Shown here piece after piece: positions 26,904 through 38,348 of a stretch of 64,000 nucleotides of DNA. A model generated the notes under the pieces. That model saw only the letters and a program-made list of their open reading frames with translations. It searched no databases and was not told the DNA's origin. Made by a program: the position numbers and the translations under genes. Source of the stretch: Methylocaldum sp035627495 (lineage in GTDB: Bacteria; Pseudomonadota; Gammaproteobacteria; Methylococcales; Methylococcaceae); NCBI RefSeq assembly GCF_035627495.1, contig NZ_DASPLO010000043.1, positions 4,505 through 68,504 on the forward strand. Reading direction: 5' to 3'. How positions within the stretch are numbered: position 1 is the stretch's first letter; every line of letters begins with the position of its first letter.

Positions 26904-27641
26904 ATGCCTTTCATTCGCCGTCTACGATTCTCGATCGCGCTGCTGTGCATCGGCCTCTTTAGCGCGGTGGCTCGCGCCGACGAATATGCCGCCAAACGCC
27001 AGGCGCTGATCGACGAAATCCGCCGGGAAACCCGCTGGGTCAGCAGCGAAATCGGCAAATCCGCGCTGGATAGCCGGGTTCTGAACGCCATGGAGAAGGT
27101 TCCTCGGCACGAGTTCGTGAGCGAAGATCTGCGCAGCATCGCTTATGCGAATCGGCCGCTACCGATCGGTTACGGGCAAACCATCTCCCAACCCTTTATC
27201 GTGGCGCTGATGACCGATCTGCTGCGGGTCGAGCCGGATGATACGGTGCTCGAGATCGGCACCGGTTCGGGTTATCAGGCGGCTGTCTTGGCGGAATTGG
27301 CCAATCGGGTTTACTCCATCGAAATCGTGCCGGAACTGACTCAAACGTCGGCGGAGCGCCTGAAACGGCTGGGCTACGCCAATGTCGAAACCAAGACCGG
27401 AGACGGCTACTACGGCTGGCCGGAACACGCGCCCTTCGACGCCATCATCGTCACCGCCGCACCCACGCAGATTCCGCCGCCGCTGGTGCAACAACTCAAG
27501 CCGGGGGGACGCATGATCATACCGGTCGGTGGGCAATTTCTTCCCCAGTACCTAGTGCTCGTGGAGAAAAGCGAGCACGGCAAGGTCTCGACTCGGCAGA
27601 TCGTGCCGGTGCAGTTCGTGCCTTTGACAGGCGCTCATTAG
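26904..27641 (+). CDS. pcm: Protein-L-isoaspartate O-methyltransferase with a signal peptide
   Basis: The 245-residue enzyme methylates isoaspartyl residues from S-adenosylmethionine to start their repair. It has PRHEFV, the substrate motif GYGQTISQPFIVALMT, SAM motif I VLEIGTGSGYQAAVL and DAIIVTAAP. Unusually, it starts with a signal peptide (MPFIRRLRFSIALL, cleavage near AVARA), so it should be periplasmic. The ATG at 26904 follows an AGGAGGAG. The next gene starts two bases after its stop, implying translational coupling. Confidence 0.93.
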   Translation: MPFIRRLRFSIALLCIGLFSAVARADEYAAKRQALIDEIRRETRWVSSEIGKSALDSRVLNAMEKVPRHEFVSEDLRSIAYANRPLPIGYGQTISQPFIVALMTDLLRVEPDDTVLEIGTGSGYQAAVLAELANRVYSIEIVPELTQTSAERLKRLGYANVETKTGDGYYGWPEHAPFDAIIVTAAPTQIPPPLVQQLKPGGRMIIPVGGQFLPQYLVLVEKSEHGKVSTRQIVPVQFVPLTGAH

Positions 27642-27643
27642 GC

Positions 27644-30121
27644 ATGAGCCATTCCGCGATCAAACCGCCCGGCGGTGACGATGAACGCGTTCTTCATGCC
27701 GCTCCATCCCGGCTGCTTTTGCTGTCCGTCTCCCTGATTTCGGCCGCCGCGCTCGGCTACGAAATCCTCCTGATGCGGCTCTTCTCCATCATCCAATGGC
27801 ATCACTTCGCCTATATGATGATCAGCCTGGCGCTGCTCGGCTATGGCGCGAGCGGGACATTCCTGGCCCTAACGCAAAGATTTCTATTGCCCCGTTTCGG
27901 CGCTGCATTCGTTCTCAATGCGGCCTTGTTCGGTTTGAGTGCGGCGCTGTGCTTTCTGGCCGCACAGGAGGTGCCCTTCAATGCGCTGGAAGTGCTTTGG
28001 AGCCCACGGGAATGGAGACATCTCGTCCTGATTTATCTGATCCTGACGCCGCCTTTCTTTTTCGCCGCCAATTGCATCGGCCTGACCTTCCAGCGCTACA
28101 AAGAAATCATCGGTCGCATCTATGCGGCCGATCTCTCGGGAGCGGGAATCGGGGCATTAGCGGTGGTCTTGCTGTTGTTCTTGGTGTTTCCGTTGAATGC
28201 ATTGGTCGTCGCGAGCGGCTTGGCATTCGCGGCCGCGGCCTTGGCTTGGATCGCACTGGCCATGCGGCCCAGCGGACTTGCCATGGCGTTAATCGCCGCC
28301 ATCCCCTCACTGTGGCTTCTGGTTCATTGGAGCGACGTGGAGTTGCGGCCGGTGGAATACAAGAGCCTCTCCCAGGCTTTGCGCGTCGCCGGGGCGGCTC
28401 GAATCGAGGAGCGGTCCAGCCCACTCGGGCTGCTCAGCGTGGTGCGCAGCCCCGAGGTGCCGTTCCGCCATGCGCCAGGCCTTAGCCTGAACAGCCCGGC
28501 TCCGGTGCCGGAACAACTGGCGGTCTTTACCGACGGCGAAGGCATGAGCGCCATCAATCGCTGGGATGGGAGCCAGGGTAGCCTCGGTTTTCTCGATTAC
28601 GTCCCGTCCGCCCTGCCGTATCACATGCTGCCTCGGAAGCCAAAGATCCTCGTTTTAGGCGCGGGCGGGGGCAGCGAGGTGCTTCAGGCGATTTACCACG
28701 ACGCGGAACGCATCGACGCCGTGGAACTCAATCCGCAAATGCTCGATCTAGTGTCCCGCGATTATGCCGCTTTCGCCGGACATGTTTACGATCACCCCTC
28801 GGTTAGCATGCATGCGGCCGAGGCACGGAGTTTCGTCGCCGCTTCGGCGGAGCATTACGATTTGATCCAAATCGCGCTGCTGGATGCCTTCAACACCTCG
28901 TCGGCGGGTTCGTATGCGCTGAATGAAAGTTATCTCTATACGGTGGAGGCTCTGCAGGCTTATGTGGCGCACCTGAGACCCGACGGTTTTCTGGCTATCA
29001 CCCGCTGGGTACGCTTGCCGCCCCGAGACGAGATCAAGCTGTTTGCCACCGCAACCGATGCGCTGGCGCGCTCCGGCGTTGCCGAACCCGGACGGCGCTT
29101 GATGTGGATCCGCGGCTGGCAGACCAGCACCCTTTTGATCAAGAACGGCGACATTACGAATCCCGAGATTACCGCTCTGCGGCAGTTCTGTGACGACCGT
29201 TCCTTCGATCCTGTCTATCACCCCGGAATTCAAGCGCAGCAAACCAATGTCTACAACTTGCTGAAAGAGCCTTATTTTTTCGAGGCGGCGACAGCTTTGC
29301 TGGGCCCCGAACGGGAGTCGTTCATACAGCGCTACAAGTTCGATGTCCGCCCCGCCACCGACGATCGGCCTTATTTCTTTCACTTCTTCAAATGGCCGCT
29401 CCTGTCGGAGGCCTTCAAGCTAAAAGGGTCGGGAGGTCTTTCGCTGCTGGACATGGGCTATCCGATCCTGCTTTCAACGCTGCTTCAATCGGCGGTCATC
29501 GGCGCCTTGTTGATCCTCGCGCCGCTCCGGTTCTTAAGATCGGCCAGCGAAAGCAGTATGCGTTACGGGCGAAGGCTTGGCATCTTCAGCTATTTCTTCG
29601 CGATCGGCCTGGCATTCATGTTCACGGAAATCGTTTACATCCAGAAGTTCATTCTTTACCTCGGCCATCCGCTCTATGCCGTGGCGGTGGTTCTCGCGGG
29701 GTTTCTGGTCTTTGCCGGGATGGGAAGCCGGTATGCGGCGGCCAGCCCACGCCAGACCGGACGGCAGATCGCTTGGGCCGCCAAGGCGATTATCGCGGTC
29801 TCGGCGGTTTACCTCGTGCTTCTTCCATCGCTGTTCGACGCATCCATCGCGCTTCCCTCCCCCGTTAAAGTTACGGTGGTTCTCGCTTTGATCGCGCCGC
29901 TGGCGTTTTTCATGGGCATGCCGTTTCCGCTAGGACTTTCGCGGCTGGCGGCCGAGGCGGAGCATCTGATTCCCTGGGCTTTCGGAATCAATGGTTGCGC
30001 GTCGGTTATCGCCGCCATTCTGGCCACCGTATTGGCCATTCATGTCGGCCAGTTCTGGTTATTGGTCGCCGCTTTGTCGCTTTACGGGCTTGCAGCTTTC
30101 GCGGGCTTTCAACGTAGCTGA
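27644..30121 (+). CDS. Membrane-embedded spermidine synthase-like protein
   Basis: The 825-residue protein has several membrane segments in the first 230 residues, a central methyltransferase-fold domain with ILVLGAGGGSEVLQAIY and VELNPQ (polyamine synthase SAM-type motifs, about 320-480), and more membrane segments from about 600 to the end. A spermidine/spermine synthase family assignment is clear, but catalytic Asp residues are not all recognisable, so the reaction is unknown. It starts two bases after the exported isoaspartyl methyltransferase, suggesting a joint envelope role. Confidence 0.82.
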   Translation: MSHSAIKPPGGDDERVLHAAPSRLLLLSVSLISAAALGYEILLMRLFSIIQWHHFAYMMISLALLGYGASGTFLALTQRFLLPRFGAAFVLNAALFGLSAALCFLAAQEVPFNALEVLWSPREWRHLVLIYLILTPPFFFAANCIGLTFQRYKEIIGRIYAADLSGAGIGALAVVLLLFLVFPLNALVVASGLAFAAAALAWIALAMRPSGLAMALIAAIPSLWLLVHWSDVELRPVEYKSLSQALRVAGAARIEERSSPLGLLSVVRSPEVPFRHAPGLSLNSPAPVPEQLAVFTDGEGMSAINRWDGSQGSLGFLDYVPSALPYHMLPRKPKILVLGAGGGSEVLQAIYHDAERIDAVELNPQMLDLVSRDYAAFAGHVYDHPSVSMHAAEARSFVAASAEHYDLIQIALLDAFNTSSAGSYALNESYLYTVEALQAYVAHLRPDGFLAITRWVRLPPRDEIKLFATATDALARSGVAEPGRRLMWIRGWQTSTLLIKNGDITNPEITALRQFCDDRSFDPVYHPGIQAQQTNVYNLLKEPYFFEAATALLGPERESFIQRYKFDVRPATDDRPYFFHFFKWPLLSEAFKLKGSGGLSLLDMGYPILLSTLLQSAVIGALLILAPLRFLRSASESSMRYGRRLGIFSYFFAIGLAFMFTEIVYIQKFILYLGHPLYAVAVVLAGFLVFAGMGSRYAAASPRQTGRQIAWAAKAIIAVSAVYLVLLPSLFDASIALPSPVKVTVVLALIAPLAFFMGMPFPLGLSRLAAEAEHLIPWAFGINGCASVIAAILATVLAIHVGQFWLLVAALSLYGLAAFAGFQRS

Positions 30122-30296
30122 CACGTCCGGCGCTTCAGCCGGCGCAGGAACCCAAGCCTCGCCGCCGCGTCTATATCTACGACCGGAACGTGTTCATCGT
30201 TTCGAGAAAAACGATAGAGCGGGTCCGGTTTTTTTGTTTCAAATTCATGTTTTGCCGATACGAAGCCCAAGCTTCGCAAGGACGCGAGGTTCTGCC

Positions 30297-30665
30297 ATGA
30301 AGTATCTGCTCATGACCTGGATGGTCTTGTTGGCCGGTTGCGCCCCGACGTTGCGGGAGGTGCCCTATACCTGGCAGGTCTACCCGCCCACTACCCACGT
30401 CGACATCCTTGATTCCCGGCCCGAGGACAAGGCATTCGTCGAGATAGCGGAGATCACGGCCCGCGCCGACCGGGACGGCGTCGCCGCAATCGTGGACAGG
30501 GCCAAAGAGTCCGGCGCCGATGCCGTCCTCTTCGGGCCGCCCTACCATTACGGCGACGTCGCCATATTGTTTGCCGGCGGCAATATCGGAGGCCACTTGG
30601 CGGGGCCGATCAGCACCGTTCCCATGACTCGAATCCGCGCCCGGTTGATCAAATACCTGCCGTGA
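30297..30665 (+). CDS. Small lipoprotein
   Basis: The 122-residue protein has a short signal and lipobox LLAGC (Cys at residue 15), so it is probably lipid-anchored. The remaining sequence (DRDGVAAIVDRAKESGADAV) has no motif I recognise. It follows the membrane synthase gene by about 175 bases. Confidence 0.72.
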   Translation: MKYLLMTWMVLLAGCAPTLREVPYTWQVYPPTTHVDILDSRPEDKAFVEIAEITARADRDGVAAIVDRAKESGADAVLFGPPYHYGDVAILFAGGNIGGHLAGPISTVPMTRIRARLIKYLP

Positions 30666-30764
30666 GGGATATCGCCCTGCGATCGGGCTAGCGGCCGCTC
30701 GACCTCGCCCCCCTTCAATTCGAGCAGCATCGCCAACCACCGGCACACGCGGCACGGTCCGTCT

Positions 30765-32702
30765 TTAGATGTCGGCCGCGGCCGATTGGTCGACCACTGA
30801 ATGCTCCTCGGGAATGCCGGATAGCAGTGGCAGCCGGACGATAAACTCGGAGCCCTTGCCGATGCCTTCGCTCTTCGCCTCGACGCTGCCACCGTGCAGA
30901 TCGACCAACTGTTTAACGAGGCTAAGGCCGATGCCCAGCCCGCCTTTCGAGCGATCGAGGGAGCGGTCGGCTTGAGCGAAAAGGTCGAAAATGCGGGGCA
31001 ACACCTCGGGACTGATACCCAGACCTGCATCCCGCACTCGGATGACGGCCTGCCCATTCTCTTCGGTTGCCGTTAGCCAAATCTCTCTGTTCGGCTCGGA
31101 ATATTTGGCGGCGTTGTTAAGCAAATTCGACACGACTTGCGCAATCCGGATCAGATCGCCTTCGACCCAAACCGGTTCGGAAGGCAGGGCTAGACTGATC
31201 CTGTGGCCGTGGGACTGGATCAGCGGGCGGCTGGTTTCCATGGCGTGATTAACGATGGTGGCCAGTTCGAGCGGTTGCTTGTTCAAGGTGATCTTCCCGC
31301 GACTGATGCGGGATACGTCCAGAAGATCGTCGACCAGACGGATAATGTGCCGCGTCTGCCGTTCGATGACACCCTGAGCCCAAGAGAGCTGCGGTTCGGC
31401 GCCGCCAGTCCGATGCAATACCTGCACGGCGCTCATAATCGGCGCCAGCGGGTTGCGCAGCTCATGCGCCAGCGTGGCCAAAAATTCGTCCTTTTGCCGA
31501 TCGGCGGCGGTCAATTCCTGGGTTTTGCGAATTAGGGCGTCCTGAAGCCGTTTCAGCTCCGTGATGTCGAGGTTGATCCCCGCCCACACTGTCACCTTGT
31601 CCTCGGCGTTGCGGATCGGGACGCCGCGGCTGAGAATGCAGCGGTAAGAGCCGTCCGCGCCTCGGATGCGGTACTCGTGATCCCAGAAACTGCCGGTTTT
31701 GACGCAGTGCCTCCAATGGTCCAGGATGGGCTGCAAGTCCTCCGGATGCAGACGGGACGTCCAGCCGGATTGCCTACTCTCTTCCAGGGTCATTCCGGTC
31801 ATTTGCAAAAACGAATCACTCAAGTAGCGGATATTCCCGTTCGCTTCGCAAACCCATGCTCCGAAAGGAATCGACTCGCCGATGGCGCGATAAAGCGCCT
31901 CGGATTCGGCAAGAGCGGCCTCCGCGCGGCGATTTTCCGTAACATCCCGAAAGATCAGGACCACACCCAATAGCCGGCCGTCCTCGTTGCGAATCGGTGC
32001 CGCGCTGTCGTCGATCGGAATCTCGCGCGCGTCTTTGGCAATCAGCACCATATGATTCGCAAGGCCGACGATGGCTCCGGTTCTCAAGACTTTCTCGACG
32101 GGGTTTTCGATCGGTTTGAGCATTTGCTCGTTAACGATGCTAAATACTTTTCCGAGCGGCTGACCTCGCGCTTCGTCCTGCGTCCATCCGGTCAGCGATT
32201 GCGCCACAGGATTGAGCAGCTCGACACGGCCTTCGGGATCGATGACGACTGCCGCATCGCCGATGCTGGTCAAGGTTACGAAGAAACGGTCGCGCTCGGC
32301 GCGTAGTTGTTCTTCCGCCCGTTTTCGTCTGAAAATCTCGTCTTCCAGCGCCTCCCGCGCCGCGAGCACGGTTCGCCACGCATGGGCCAGCAGGGCTATG
32401 GAAATGCCCACAACAAAAAAAGCGGACAACCGGATCCATTCTGCCGTGGCCCCGATCCATAAGGAGTCAAGTGAAGGTATGGTGAGATAAATGCCCAGCA
32501 CCGCGCCGAAAAGCGTTGCGAGCAGCCCCGGGCCGAACCCGCCGTAGACGGCGCCTAACAGCACGGGAAGAAGAAAAGGCGTCAATATTATGGAAGCGCC
32601 TTCGTACGATTCCCGCAAAAGCGATACGACAAGCGTTACGGCAATAACCGCGCCGAGCGTGAGGGCATAGGCCGATACGGAAGAAAGTCTCGGGTGAAAC
32701 AT
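30765..32702 (-). CDS. DUF4118-PAS-PAS hybrid-free sensor histidine kinase
   Basis: The 645-residue kinase has an N-terminal membrane region resembling KdpD/DUF4118 (about 10-110), two PAS/PAC domains (about 140-270 and 270-400), a HisKA domain with the phosphorylated His in HELRNPLAPI, and an ATPase domain with N-box NNAAKY and GGLGIGLSLVK. No receiver domain is fused and no response regulator is adjacent, so it is an orphan kinase. The start at 32702 places the first membrane helix properly; an earlier frame start at 32783 is unsupported. Confidence 0.9.
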   Translation of the reverse strand: MFHPRLSSVSAYALTLGAVIAVTLVVSLLRESYEGASIILTPFLLPVLLGAVYGGFGPGLLATLFGAVLGIYLTIPSLDSLWIGATAEWIRLSAFFVVGISIALLAHAWRTVLAAREALEDEIFRRKRAEEQLRAERDRFFVTLTSIGDAAVVIDPEGRVELLNPVAQSLTGWTQDEARGQPLGKVFSIVNEQMLKPIENPVEKVLRTGAIVGLANHMVLIAKDAREIPIDDSAAPIRNEDGRLLGVVLIFRDVTENRRAEAALAESEALYRAIGESIPFGAWVCEANGNIRYLSDSFLQMTGMTLEESRQSGWTSRLHPEDLQPILDHWRHCVKTGSFWDHEYRIRGADGSYRCILSRGVPIRNAEDKVTVWAGINLDITELKRLQDALIRKTQELTAADRQKDEFLATLAHELRNPLAPIMSAVQVLHRTGGAEPQLSWAQGVIERQTRHIIRLVDDLLDVSRISRGKITLNKQPLELATIVNHAMETSRPLIQSHGHRISLALPSEPVWVEGDLIRIAQVVSNLLNNAAKYSEPNREIWLTATEENGQAVIRVRDAGLGISPEVLPRIFDLFAQADRSLDRSKGGLGIGLSLVKQLVDLHGGSVEAKSEGIGKGSEFIVRLPLLSGIPEEHSVVDQSAAADI

Positions 32703-32882
32703 GACGGAGTCCTGTTCATCAACACCGCGGGGTTCTGATGAGCGGACTGCTATGGACTGAATGGCAGCAGCCGTCCTGGGCACTCCGCATCACCGGCCCG
32801 ATGTTAACATGGTTCAGCCGGTGAAACTGATAAATGGCTAGCCCGTAATGGTCTATCGGGCTGAGCTCAGGAAAATAGCTTG

Positions 32883-32920
32883 GCGCGGTGGAAGCGGCGA
32901 GGACGCCGCTTCCACCGCGC
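32883..32920 (-). terminator. Perfect 17-bp hairpin after the aminotransferase gene
   Basis: The arms at 32883-32899 and 32904-32920 pair perfectly around a four-base loop, immediately after the aminotransferase stop on the minus strand. Only a weak T run follows, so it could be a terminator or an mRNA-stabilising hairpin. Confidence 0.55.
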
Positions 32921-32932
32921 GAAATCGACGGA

Positions 32933-34117
32933 TTAAGCCAAGCCCATCTTCAGCCGCTCCATGGCTTTCTGAAGATTGGCCATGCTGGTGGCGATGGAGA
33001 GGCGCACATGGCCCGGAGCGCCGAACGCGGAACCCGGGACCACGGCAACGCCGCCATGCTCGATGAGGTGTTCCGAAAGGCCCAAATCATCGGAAATCCC
33101 GGGCATGCGATCAATCACGCCCTGCACATTAGGCAGCACATAGAACGTCCCGTCGGTTTCGAGGCAAGATACGCCGGGAATGCCGTTCAGCTCATTTAGC
33201 ACATAATCGTGCCGTTCCTTGAAAGCCTTGACCATCTCGCCGATGAAGGACTGGTCGCTGTTCAAGGCGACTTCGGCCGCGACCTGAGAAATGGACGTCG
33301 GATTGGAGGTGCTTTGCGACTGGATGTTGGTCATCGCCTCGATCAGCTTAGCCGGTCCCGCCGCATAGCCGATACGCCAACCGGTCATCGAATAGGCTTT
33401 GGATACGCCGTTCAAAACCATGGTGCGGTCGTACAGTTCCGGGCATACGTTGAGGATATTGCGGAAGCTGCCGGCTTTCCAGACGATGTGTTCGTACATG
33501 TCGTCGGTGGCGACAATCACATCGGGATGGTCTTTCAACACCTCGCCCAGGGCTTTGAGTTCCGCCTCATCGTACGCCATGCCGGTCGGGTTGGACGGGC
33601 TGTTGATGACGAACAACCGGGTTTTCGGCGTCAGCGCCGCTTTGAGTTGGGCGGGCGTGATTTTGAACTTCTGCGACTGCGGGGCGTCGATAATGACGGG
33701 GACGGCGCCCGCCAGGAGCACCATATCCGGGTAGGAAACCCAGTACGGCGCCGGAATGATGACTTCATCGCCCGGATTCAGAAGCGCTTGCGCCAGGTTG
33801 TAAAAGCTCTGCTTGCCGCCGCAAGATACCAATACTTGCTTAACGTCGTAGTCGAAGCCGTTTTCCCGCTTGAACTTTGCGACCACCGCCTTTTTGAGGC
33901 TAGGCGTGCCGTCGACCGCCGTGTATTTGGTGAAACCGTCCTGAATGGCCTTGATGGCGGCCTGTTTGATATGCTCCGGGGTATCGAAATCCGGCTCGCC
34001 GGCTCCGAGGCCCACGATGTCTTTGCCGGCGGCGCGCATGGCAGCCGCTCTCGCGGTCACGGCCAAGGTAGGAGATGGTTTGATCGACTGTACGCGGTCG
34101 GAAAGTTTGATGTTCAT
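32933..34117 (-). CDS. aspC: Class I pyridoxal-phosphate aminotransferase (aspartate-type)
   Basis: The 394-residue enzyme has GAGEPDFDTP near residue 38, NSPSNPTG, the PLP Lys in GVSKAYSMTGWRIGYAAG and FGAPGHVRLSIA with the substrate-binding Arg. This is the subgroup I-gamma aspartate aminotransferase pattern (some members also act on prephenate). It is divergent from uvrB with only 38 bases between. Confidence 0.93.
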   Translation of the reverse strand: MNIKLSDRVQSIKPSPTLAVTARAAAMRAAGKDIVGLGAGEPDFDTPEHIKQAAIKAIQDGFTKYTAVDGTPSLKKAVVAKFKRENGFDYDVKQVLVSCGGKQSFYNLAQALLNPGDEVIIPAPYWVSYPDMVLLAGAVPVIIDAPQSQKFKITPAQLKAALTPKTRLFVINSPSNPTGMAYDEAELKALGEVLKDHPDVIVATDDMYEHIVWKAGSFRNILNVCPELYDRTMVLNGVSKAYSMTGWRIGYAAGPAKLIEAMTNIQSQSTSNPTSISQVAAEVALNSDQSFIGEMVKAFKERHDYVLNELNGIPGVSCLETDGTFYVLPNVQGVIDRMPGISDDLGLSEHLIEHGGVAVVPGSAFGAPGHVRLSIATSMANLQKAMERLKMGLA

Positions 34118-34155
34118 TGTGTCGAGTTAAAGATTGATCAAATAGGTCAGGCTCA

Positions 34156-36222
<2,067 letters not shown>

Positions 36223-36360
36223 GCGTACTTTTAAAAGCCGCACGAATGCGAAAAAACGCGCTTCGGATTATTCGATCCAAATCATCCTTGCCGGCATTAC
36301 TGTTCGTAACGAAAGTAAAATTACATCGTCACCCCGGCAAGGAAGGGCTGCGGCTAAAGC

Positions 36361-36376
36361 AACCGTTTGCGATTGG
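36361..36376 (+). repeat. Copy of the CCGTTTGCGATTGGA repeat
   Basis: ACCGTTTGCGATTGGA occurs here, once near 38470 and three times in tandem at 49183-49265. Each copy lies within other palindromic repeat DNA. Confidence 0.6.
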
Positions 36377-36430
36377 ATGCCGGGGTCCAGTTTACAAGGA
36401 CGTAGACGCCTCGCCATCCTTGGCCTCTGG

Positions 36431-36453
36431 ATTCCGGCAATTCATGCCGGAAT
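36431..36453. repeat. REP-like palindrome
   Basis: ATTCCGGCA and TGCCGGAAT form a perfect nine-base stem around a five-base loop, a form common among dispersed bacterial REP sequences. Confidence 0.6.
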
Positions 36454-36520
36454 GACGGGTAACACTGGCATTTCTTTATGCGCTGTATCTTCCCTCTCGG
36501 CGCATTGAGTGCTGCTTTCG

Positions 36521-36714
36521 ATGGTTAAGTCGGGCGTCTCGATCGAATTCTATTACACCCTGGATGGATACCGCGTCGTGGTACGGTCTCGGACCACCAG
36601 GTTATTTACGCCAAGACCTACGCCCTGCGTCAGGTTGCGATAAAGGCGTGCAAGCGGCTGGAGAGATCACTGGCCGGCCCTGTGAAAGGCAAAAACCACA
36701 AGCCGAGTAACTGA
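36521..36714 (+). pseudogene. Frameshifted remnant of a small unknown gene
   Basis: An ATG at 36521 opens MVKSGVSIEFYYTLDGYRVV, and after about 75 bases the sensible reading moves to another frame (DHQVIYAKTYALRQVAIK and on to a TGA at 36712). The two parts read like one protein of about 64 residues broken by a single frameshift. I do not recognise the family. Confidence 0.35.
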
Positions 36715-36796
36715 GGTTTTTCTACCTGAAGCGATGCTTCGAAGCAAAAACGCCTGAATAATGCCGTTTGCTCAGGACGAGCGGTCATCCGGCAAC

Positions 36797-36832
36797 AAAA
36801 AAAGCCCTATGCTTTCGCGTAGGGCTTTTTTT
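36797..36832. terminator. Bidirectional terminator
   Basis: AAAAAAAGCCCTA and TAGGGCTTTTTTT flank a short inner stem-loop. It probably ends the minus-strand aldolase transcript whose stop is at 36852. Confidence 0.85.
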
Positions 36833-36851
36833 CGTCGGGAAGGCTGGTGAA

Positions 36852-37490
36852 TCAGCCGTTGCGGACCGCGCGTCCGAATTCCTCGATGGCCTGATCGGAC
36901 AAGGGATGATCGCCCATCTCAAGTAGCAAAGGCAGAGGAATGGTGACGTGATGAGCGCCCGCGATCACGGCCTGCACCACTTCACTCGCGGATTTCAGGC
37001 TCGCGACGAGGATCGTGGTCGGCGTGTCGCAGGCATCGACGACCGCGCGCATCTCCGAAACCAGTCCCACGCCATCGCCTTGCAGCCGAGTGCTGCGATT
37101 TACATAGGCGATCGAGTACGTCACGCCCGCCTCGCAGGTGAGATACGTTTGCGCCGCGCTGTAGCTGGCGGTCATGCCGACGTTGATGCCCTCTTTGGCG
37201 AACTTCGCAGCCAATACCAAATTTTCCGTAGTCATCGCGATTTTCAGCGCGATATTGGGTCGCAGGGCCAGAAAGCGCCGTGCTTCCACTTCCCGTTCGG
37301 CCACGGTCGGCGCGGTCAATTGATAAAAAACCGGGCCGGGACAAATGTCGGCCAATTCGGCGATCACATCCTCGGGCTTGCGGTCGGCTTTCGCCATCAA
37401 GGTCGGATTCGTGGTGATGCCGGCGACAAAGCCGAGCGTCATCGCCTGCCGTGCATCGGCGGCCAAGGCTGAATCTAAAAACAGGGACAT
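36852..37490 (-). CDS. Fructose-6-phosphate aldolase/transaldolase-like protein
   Basis: The 212-residue protein has the small transaldolase-family pattern: LFLDSALAAD, GITTNPTLM, the Schiff-base Lys in IALKIAMT, MTASYSAAQ and AYVNRS. Comparison with E. coli FSA shows retained equivalents of Gln59, Thr109 and Tyr131. Tyr131 distinguishes FSA, which releases free dihydroxyacetone, from transaldolase. The adjacent residues differ (Ile-Ala instead of Ala-Pro). Nearby dhaK and dhaL could use the dihydroxyacetone. The function remains an inference. Confidence 0.8.
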   Translation of the reverse strand: MSLFLDSALAADARQAMTLGFVAGITTNPTLMAKADRKPEDVIAELADICPGPVFYQLTAPTVAEREVEARRFLALRPNIALKIAMTTENLVLAAKFAKEGINVGMTASYSAAQTYLTCEAGVTYSIAYVNRSTRLQGDGVGLVSEMRAVVDACDTPTTILVASLKSASEVVQAVIAGAHHVTIPLPLLLEMGDHPLSDQAIEEFGRAVRNG

Positions 37491-37548
37491 CGTGTTCTCC
37501 GTGAAGGTTGAATCTATCGGTCTTAGCCGGTTCGGCTCTTTTCACGCA

Positions 37549-38340
37549 TTATTGGATCGCCTCGATCACTTCGCGAATGTCTTCCATCACCCAGGTGGGC
37601 GCATAATCGAGATCGGCGAGGTGTGCCCGGGTGGAGATGCCCGAAAGCACCAAAATGCTTCGGATTCCGGCGCGAACGGCCCCAAGGATATCCGTGTCCA
37701 GGCGATCGCCCAGGACGATGGTTTCTTCGGACGGCACTTGCAAACGCTCCATCGCCAGTTGATACATGATGGGCTCGGGCTTGCCGATGATGGTGGGCAC
37801 GATGCCGGTGGCAGCTTGCAAAGCGGCTAAAACAGCGCCGTTGCCGTGCGTGAGGCCATGCTCGGTCGGAAGCGAGGTGTCGGGATTGGTACCGATAAAT
37901 TTCGCTCCGGCGCGGAGGTTGAGGGTGGCCGTGGCGAGCTTGTCCCAAGAAAGGGTACGGTCCAGGCCGCAGACCACATAATCGGCGTCTTTTTCGTAGA
38001 GTTCCGCCAGGCGAAAGCCGTTTTCGAGCAGAGCCTGGCACACGCCGTCCTCGCCGATGGGGAACACCTTGGCCCCGGCCTGGGCGTGTTGCTTGAGATA
38101 GAGCGCGGCGGCGAGCCCCGAACCGATCACCTGATCGCGGTCGGCGTTCACCCCCATGCGGGCGAGCTTGGCGACGTACTGCTCCGGCGTATTGCTGGCG
38201 TTGTTGGTCGCCAGCACAAAGCGGATCTGTCGGGCGCGCAGGGTCTCGAAGAATTCCACCAACCCGGGCATTGGGCGTTCGCCCTCCCAGAGCACGCCAT
38301 CCATATCGATAATTAAGGCGCGAATATCGTTGAGTGTCAT
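37549..38340 (-). CDS. HAD-IIA family phosphatase (NagD/phosphoglycolate-like)
   Basis: The 263-residue protein has HAD motif I DMDGVLWEG at residues 12-20, motif II ATNNASN, the C2-cap region, the Lys motif IIGKPEP, and motif III GDRLDTDILGA. These define the HAD-IIA group (NagD, phosphoglycolate and 4-nitrophenyl phosphatases). The substrate is not readable. It is 58 bases upstream of the aldolase on the same strand, so the two may form an operon. Confidence 0.87.
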   Translation of the reverse strand: MTLNDIRALIIDMDGVLWEGERPMPGLVEFFETLRARQIRFVLATNNASNTPEQYVAKLARMGVNADRDQVIGSGLAAALYLKQHAQAGAKVFPIGEDGVCQALLENGFRLAELYEKDADYVVCGLDRTLSWDKLATATLNLRAGAKFIGTNPDTSLPTEHGLTHGNGAVLAALQAATGIVPTIIGKPEPIMYQLAMERLQVPSEETIVLGDRLDTDILGAVRAGIRSILVLSGISTRAHLADLDYAPTWVMEDIREVIEAIQ

Positions 38341-38348
38341 GAGGTCGA

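Larger units (their letters stand above)
36223..36851. other. Repeat-rich intergenic region after uvrB
   Basis: This 629-base gap contains REP-like palindromes (36260-36460), one copy of the CCGTTTGCGATTGGA repeat, a broken gene remnant at 36521-36714 and a bidirectional terminator near 36815. No intact gene is supported. Confidence 0.7.

Noticed and set aside
32883..32920. Mobile-element end
   Set aside because: The perfect hairpin is single, short and directly after a gene, which fits a terminator or RNA-stability hairpin better.
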